DNA from: Trichoplax adhaerens
Taxonomy: Eukaryota > Placozoa > Uniplacotomia > Trichoplacea > Trichoplacidae
Direction: 5' to 3'
Length of the DNA: 64,000 nucleotides
Assembly (NCBI RefSeq): GCF_000150275.1
Contig: NW_002060944.1
Location: forward strand, 9,520,704 to 9,584,703
Under the pieces are notes generated by a model. The model did no database searches. It saw only the letters and a program-made list of their open reading frames with translations, and was not told where the DNA came from. The translations under genes were made by a program, and so were the position numbers. Below are positions 60,480 through 64,000 of this stretch, one piece after another; position 1 is the first letter of the stretch; the number at the start of each line of letters is the position of its first letter.

Positions 60480-63400
60480 AACGTAACATGAAAATTAAGT
60501 ATACGTCGAAGATTACTTTCGTGGCAGACATGAAGACAGGTGTAGCAAACAGCATCATTTAAATAAAATAAATCAATAATATAATTGATTAAAAGAATAG
60601 AAAAATTAGTTAGTAAACAAATCAAATTAAAAATAGTAATCAACTGTAATTAGGACAATAATATAAATAGGTAAGAAGCCGAGAGTACGCCTCTATCTCG
60701 AAGTTAGGAAATGAAGATTTAATAAAAAGAAAATAATTATGTGACCGCTGCGCATATGTAATTTAATGTCTATACTAAATATACCTAATAAATTACGAAT
60801 AAGATGAAAAGAAAACGTAATCCAAAAACTTGGAGTTATTTATAATTATGTCTACGAAATTGTTTTAAATGAAGAGAAGATATTATAAGAAGAAATGTTC
60901 ATTCTATAATTACGAATAGGACAAACCTGTACTTACGCTTTGAAAGCCAATTATTTTCTCTTAGTCTAGAAAAGACGATAAAATTCTACTAATATGCTTA
61001 TGCTTTATATTTTCTATCAATAAGACTAGTGTATCAATGTCTATTGATTATAGTGTCTATTTTTCGTCCTTAATTATTTTAAGCTGTGTATCTTGAATGC
61101 CACGCCTTCTAATATAATGATAATATTGTAAAAGACTAAAAGCTCTAGTACCCATTGCTTTCTGTATTCGAAAGACTCATCTTGCAACGTAAAGGCAATT
61201 TTTAGTTATGCTAGAGCCTAAAAGAATATTGCTGTAGGAATACTCGGTATTTAAAAGTAATTGTAAGATCACCAAAGATTGTTCGATATCATAGGAAGGC
61301 AAATTCATGGATGAAGCTTTTTTTGCTTTTGTAAAGGATAATAGATTAAAACAAGTAAATTCCTATTCTAGTAATAACCAAATAGCTGTTATTAACTCTG
61401 TTAAGATAGTGCATTCGTGAAAACATCAACCGAGTCATGGGACCCTTTAATACTAGTTTTCTTTTAACAAGGCAATTCCAATACGCAGTAAAATTAATTT
61501 TTATTAAATTCAATATATTTTATTTCTTACACAATTTCCTAAATACAAAATTAGCGATAATAATGCTATATCAGTATTCCTTTAAAGAATTTGGCAGTTT
61601 ATGTGAAGAAAAATTGGTTATTTACTATTAACCTAAGATAAACGCAATAAAGCCTCAGTGAATCAAAATGCTCGTAAAAACTATAAATTTAGTTTGACTC
61701 TTGTGCGCACATACATAGAAAAAGCTTTCAAAATATATAATTTTTTAGTAAAGAAATATCTTACTAGATAAAGTAGCCAGATAAAATGTATTATCATGAT
61801 TATTGATCTTCTTATAAGGATACTAACATTATCTGCAATTGAATTACTTTACATACATGCCAGCTATTAGTACACTGGATGACTTCTACAAGATTGATGA
61901 TGATGAAGATATCAATCATATCGATTTGTTACATCATTTTGCAATTTAACCTTTTACAAGCATCAGGTATGAATAACATCTTTTACTTATAGTTCATTAT
62001 TCAGAATTCTATTGATTACATAGAGAAATAGCGTAAATTAGCTTTTTGTTAGATATCATTATAAGATATTATTCGTAACTTGCATACTCAGAAAAGCTAC
62101 GGTAAAAGGAGTATATTAGAGCTTAAATATTTTTACGTGAATTTATAGTGCTATTGATATGTTCTGAATTAATAATGCTAGAAGAGATTAATAGACTTAT
62201 TCTAATAAAACCCTGAGTTATTAGTTTGAGATTGTGCTGTAATGATAAATTACTACATACGTGCGTTGTTGTACTTTATTAATTACTTTATGAAATTTCT
62301 AATTGGTAATATGATACTGTACAATCAATTGAAATGAAGTATCTTTTCATTTACCGCTTGGAGCGAGCTGCGTTCAAGATTTCATTTTGACTTCATTTCA
62401 TCTCTTACGTGTATCTTCAGTCAAGTAAAATTTCTTTTTCTGTTAAAGTGGAACTTTAGTATCAATTACAAATCTAGAGTACTGATAGCTCAAATCTGCA
62501 TTGCAAGGCTCCATTTTTGCATTACTCTCAATAATATAGTCATAGTTGTGTGTATACATAACTAGTTTGAATGAATAAGTAATCTTGGTTCCCAACACTA
62601 TCTGCCATTATTTACTTCGTAGGAAATATTAGTTTCGTTTAGAGGGTAAGATATATCCATTCTATTGAAAATATATAAGTCCAGGATCAAATATCGCCTC
62701 CATTATGAAACAGATGGTAGAATTACCCTAGACGTTTTAAAGCAACAATAGTAAAGTCTGCAAAAAGTGAAAATCAAAATTAAAGTAATAAATACCATAA
62801 AGTAAAAGTACTTTCGAATCGTAAAATTATGATGTGGTTTTGAAGCGTTACATTATTAACATCACAAGTGAAAAGGGGCTAGCAGGGATCAATAGTATCA
62901 AGTAATAACACATTATTTTATGTAACTTTCTTATTATTGACACATAAAATCGTTCTTGTGCTCTAGTTTCAGAGTTTTGCTAATTTAATCGCTTAGTTGC
63001 AGTATTTTGCATGTATAACGAAGTGATACTTTTGATAATAGACTTATAATCCTTCGATATTAGTAGGCATTATTACTAGCAAGTTAAGAGGCTACGAGCA
63101 GTTTCTCATCATCCTTCTGAAAATCTTTCAATAATGATTAATTGTAAGCGTACTTAAATCGATGTGCCAATTAAAATCGGCGGCAATTGCTAACTTTATA
63201 TACGCGTACATGATGAAAAGGATGCATTACATTTACAGAACCTAACACCGAACTCCTAAGGCTAAAATTTTGATTAAATATTAAACCAGTTATCAAATTC
63301 TGATGTTCATATACAAACGTAATATTGAAAAGTTGTCTCGCTTTTACTGTATCAGCATAATTATGGTTATTTTGTCATTCTAGGGTCAGCTTTCGCTATA

Positions 63401-63838
63401 TCCTTACTTAATGAAAGTTAATTATTACCAAAGATAAATCCTAGTACAAATAGATAAGGAATTTATGCTTGATATTATAGATTTACATATTGATTCTCGA
63501 TATCTATTCACACTTTGGTGTTGATTACCTCTAAGATTAGCCGTGTATCTATAGCAGATACTTCACTGCTTATAGTTCTCACTAAGCAATTATGAAGCGC
63601 GCGATAGTTATGTATTGCAATCTAATATTTAGATAGCAGTTCTGTCATACGATATGTCAGTAGAAATTTTCGAATTGCCGTAGTTATACCCGTATGCTGT
63701 ATAAAATTTGATCAAATGGGCTGCTATTAACATTCCTTAGTATTTTAGCACACTCCTTTAAATAAAACAATATAAATTGAACGTCAGTATATTTAATGTC
63801 AATAAAATAACTAAGTTTAAGTTAATCAATCTACCTAG
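60480..63838. other. Gene-free spacer
   Basis: AT-rich. A 30-codon frame at 61857-61949 (MPAISTLDDFYKIDDDEDIN) is acidic and short, with no splice context. No other feature supported. Confidence 0.45.
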
Positions 63839-63840
63839 AG

Positions 63841-64000
63841 CCGCAATGTCCTCAAGAATGCCGTTGTCGAAGCAGAACCACCATAACTTGCTGCAATTCA
63901 CTCATCGTCAAATTTCCAGTCACAAATATACCTATGGTTAATGTTACTGAATTGTACGTACATAGCAATATCTTTTGGAGTACTTCCTTTAAATAATTAA
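63841..64000 (+). CDS. Leucine-rich-repeat N-terminal cap exon, partial gene at the window edge
   Basis: Preceded by a splice-acceptor-like CTACCTAGAG, the frame from 63841 reads PQCPQECRCRSRTTITCC, continues through LIVKFPVTNIP and reaches VTELYVHSNIF. The CPxxCxC opening, following cysteines, (F/V)P...NIP and the first LxLxxN-like repeat are the standard LRRNT cap of secreted or receptor LRR proteins (Slit, LRR receptors, LGRs). The frame stops at 63994-63996, but a GT donor at 63958 would end the exon at 63957. The signal-peptide exon upstream was not found and the rest lies outside the window. Confidence 0.6.

Overview
This is a eukaryotic nuclear window and almost certainly comes from an early-branching animal. 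It is AT-rich, most genes are split by many small GT-AG introns (roughly 70 to 1300 bp), and the genes I recognise are animal families: PICK1, an SPSB3-like SPRY/SOCS-box protein, IQCK, a class A GPCR, CHTF18, EME1, a TDP2-like phosphodiesterase and a KAR5/GEX1/Brambleberry karyogamy protein. About eight recognisable genes in 64 kb, with many introns and long AT-rich spacers, fits a placozoan (Trichoplax or Hoilungia type). That assignment is inference and was not tested against any database.

Layout. 1-3.0 kb: 3' half of CHTF18 (+). 3.9-5.3 kb: possible unrecognised exons. 5.4-6.1 kb: a 635-bp dispersed repeat with a second copy at 59.9-60.5 kb. 7.7-12.6 kb: EME1 (+), 13 exons, with an apparent one-base lesion in exon 2. 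12.6-23.9 kb: a repeat-dominated region containing a palindromic MITE-like element, a tandem array of about 312 bp, a long island rich in GTACTGTAC/GTACAGTAC words and a three-copy 115-127-bp array. 23.9-25.0 kb: SPSB3-like gene (+). 30.2-31.2 kb: intronless GPCR (-). 39.1-43.7 kb: PICK1 (+), 13 exons, with a 100-bp-period array in intron 1. 45.5-46.2 kb: intronless TDP2-like phosphodiesterase (-), followed by a 163-bp array. 49.3-51.9 kb: KAR5/Brambleberry homologue (-), 4 exons, head-to-head with IQCK (+, 53.7-55.5 kb, 7 exons). 58.9-60.5 kb: mobile-element-like debris. 63.8 kb to the end: an exon encoding a leucine-rich-repeat N-terminal cap, so another gene probably starts near the right edge.

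The genes are not an operon. Three of them act in DNA replication or repair: CHTF18 loads PCNA for cohesion, EME1 is the MUS81 partner that cuts branched DNA, and the TDP2-like protein would remove topoisomerase adducts. The most biologically striking gene is the karyogamy protein, because it belongs to a gamete nuclear-fusion family and sexual reproduction is poorly documented in placozoans. Exon boundaries were derived by eye from splice signals, reading phase and recalled family similarity. Phases close for EME1 (apart from the lesion), PICK1, SPSB3-like, KAR5-like and IQCK; one CHTF18 junction does not close.
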